A DNA stretch of 6,002 bases from UBA4716 sp036310525. Lineage in GTDB: Bacteria; Bacillota; Clostridia; UBA1381. The notes under the pieces were generated by a model. That model saw only the letters and a program-made list of their open reading frames with translations. It had not been told where the DNA came from and ran no database searches. This document shows positions 5,990-6,002 of this stretch, one piece after another. The position numbers were made by a program, and so were the translations under genes. The first letter of the stretch is position 1, and each line of letters opens with the position of its first letter. The DNA lies in the NCBI GenBank assembly GCA_036310525.1, contig JAXJRQ010000127.1, positions 1-6,002 of the forward strand, in the 5' to 3' direction.

Positions 5990-6002
5990 TGCTGTTGAGA
6001 TA

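Noticed and set aside
5811..6002. Open minus-strand frame of 63 codons entering from beyond the right edge and stopping at 5811-5813
   Set aside because: It has no visible start, runs straight through the hairpin-rich element, the AT palindrome and the terminator hairpin, and shows no domain I recognise. It is most likely an accidental frame in a repeat; sequence past 6002 would be needed to revive it.

Overview
The window looks like chromosomal DNA from an endospore-forming clostridial Firmicute. An anaerobic gut Ruminococcaceae/Oscillospiraceae-type organism is plausible but not proven. The reasons are a stage II sporulation phosphatase (SpoIIE), a bacterial pyruvate phosphate dikinase of the clostridial type, strong AGGAGG-type ribosome binding sites, AT-rich intergenic DNA and a Spo0A-box promoter. 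All three protein-coding genes are complete and intact. I see no tRNA, rRNA, CRISPR array, transposase or phage gene.

Layout: positions 30-2660 (minus strand) encode pyruvate phosphate dikinase, ppdK. It is preceded by a 209-bp AT-rich intergenic region holding its own extended -10 promoter, three copies of a 9-bp direct repeat spaced about two and four helical turns apart, and a leader of about 86 nt. Positions 2870-5161 (minus strand) encode SpoIIE, with a polytopic membrane N-terminus, a cytoplasmic linker and a C-terminal PP2C phosphatase domain. A 178-bp divergent intergenic region follows. It carries a spoIIE promoter with the unusual 21-bp spacing of Spo0A-activated promoters, a perfect TGTCGAA 0A box, and a near-consensus sigma-A promoter for the divergent gene. 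Positions 5340-5807 (plus strand) encode a YfcE/MJ0936-type metallophosphoesterase, closed by a strong intrinsic terminator. The last ~130 bp hold an 18-bp perfect AT palindrome directly abutting a ~103-bp element bounded by imperfect inverted repeats and rich in internal hairpins.

The three genes do not form one pathway. ppdK serves central carbon and energy metabolism through PEP/pyruvate and pyrophosphate. spoIIE drives forespore-specific sigma-F activation and septation during sporulation. The phosphoesterase is a housekeeping hydrolase of unknown substrate. Each appears to have its own promoter. No new multi-gene system is evident. The parts most worth following up are regulatory: the Spo0A-type divergent control region, the phased repeats at the ppdK promoter, and the structured element at the right edge.
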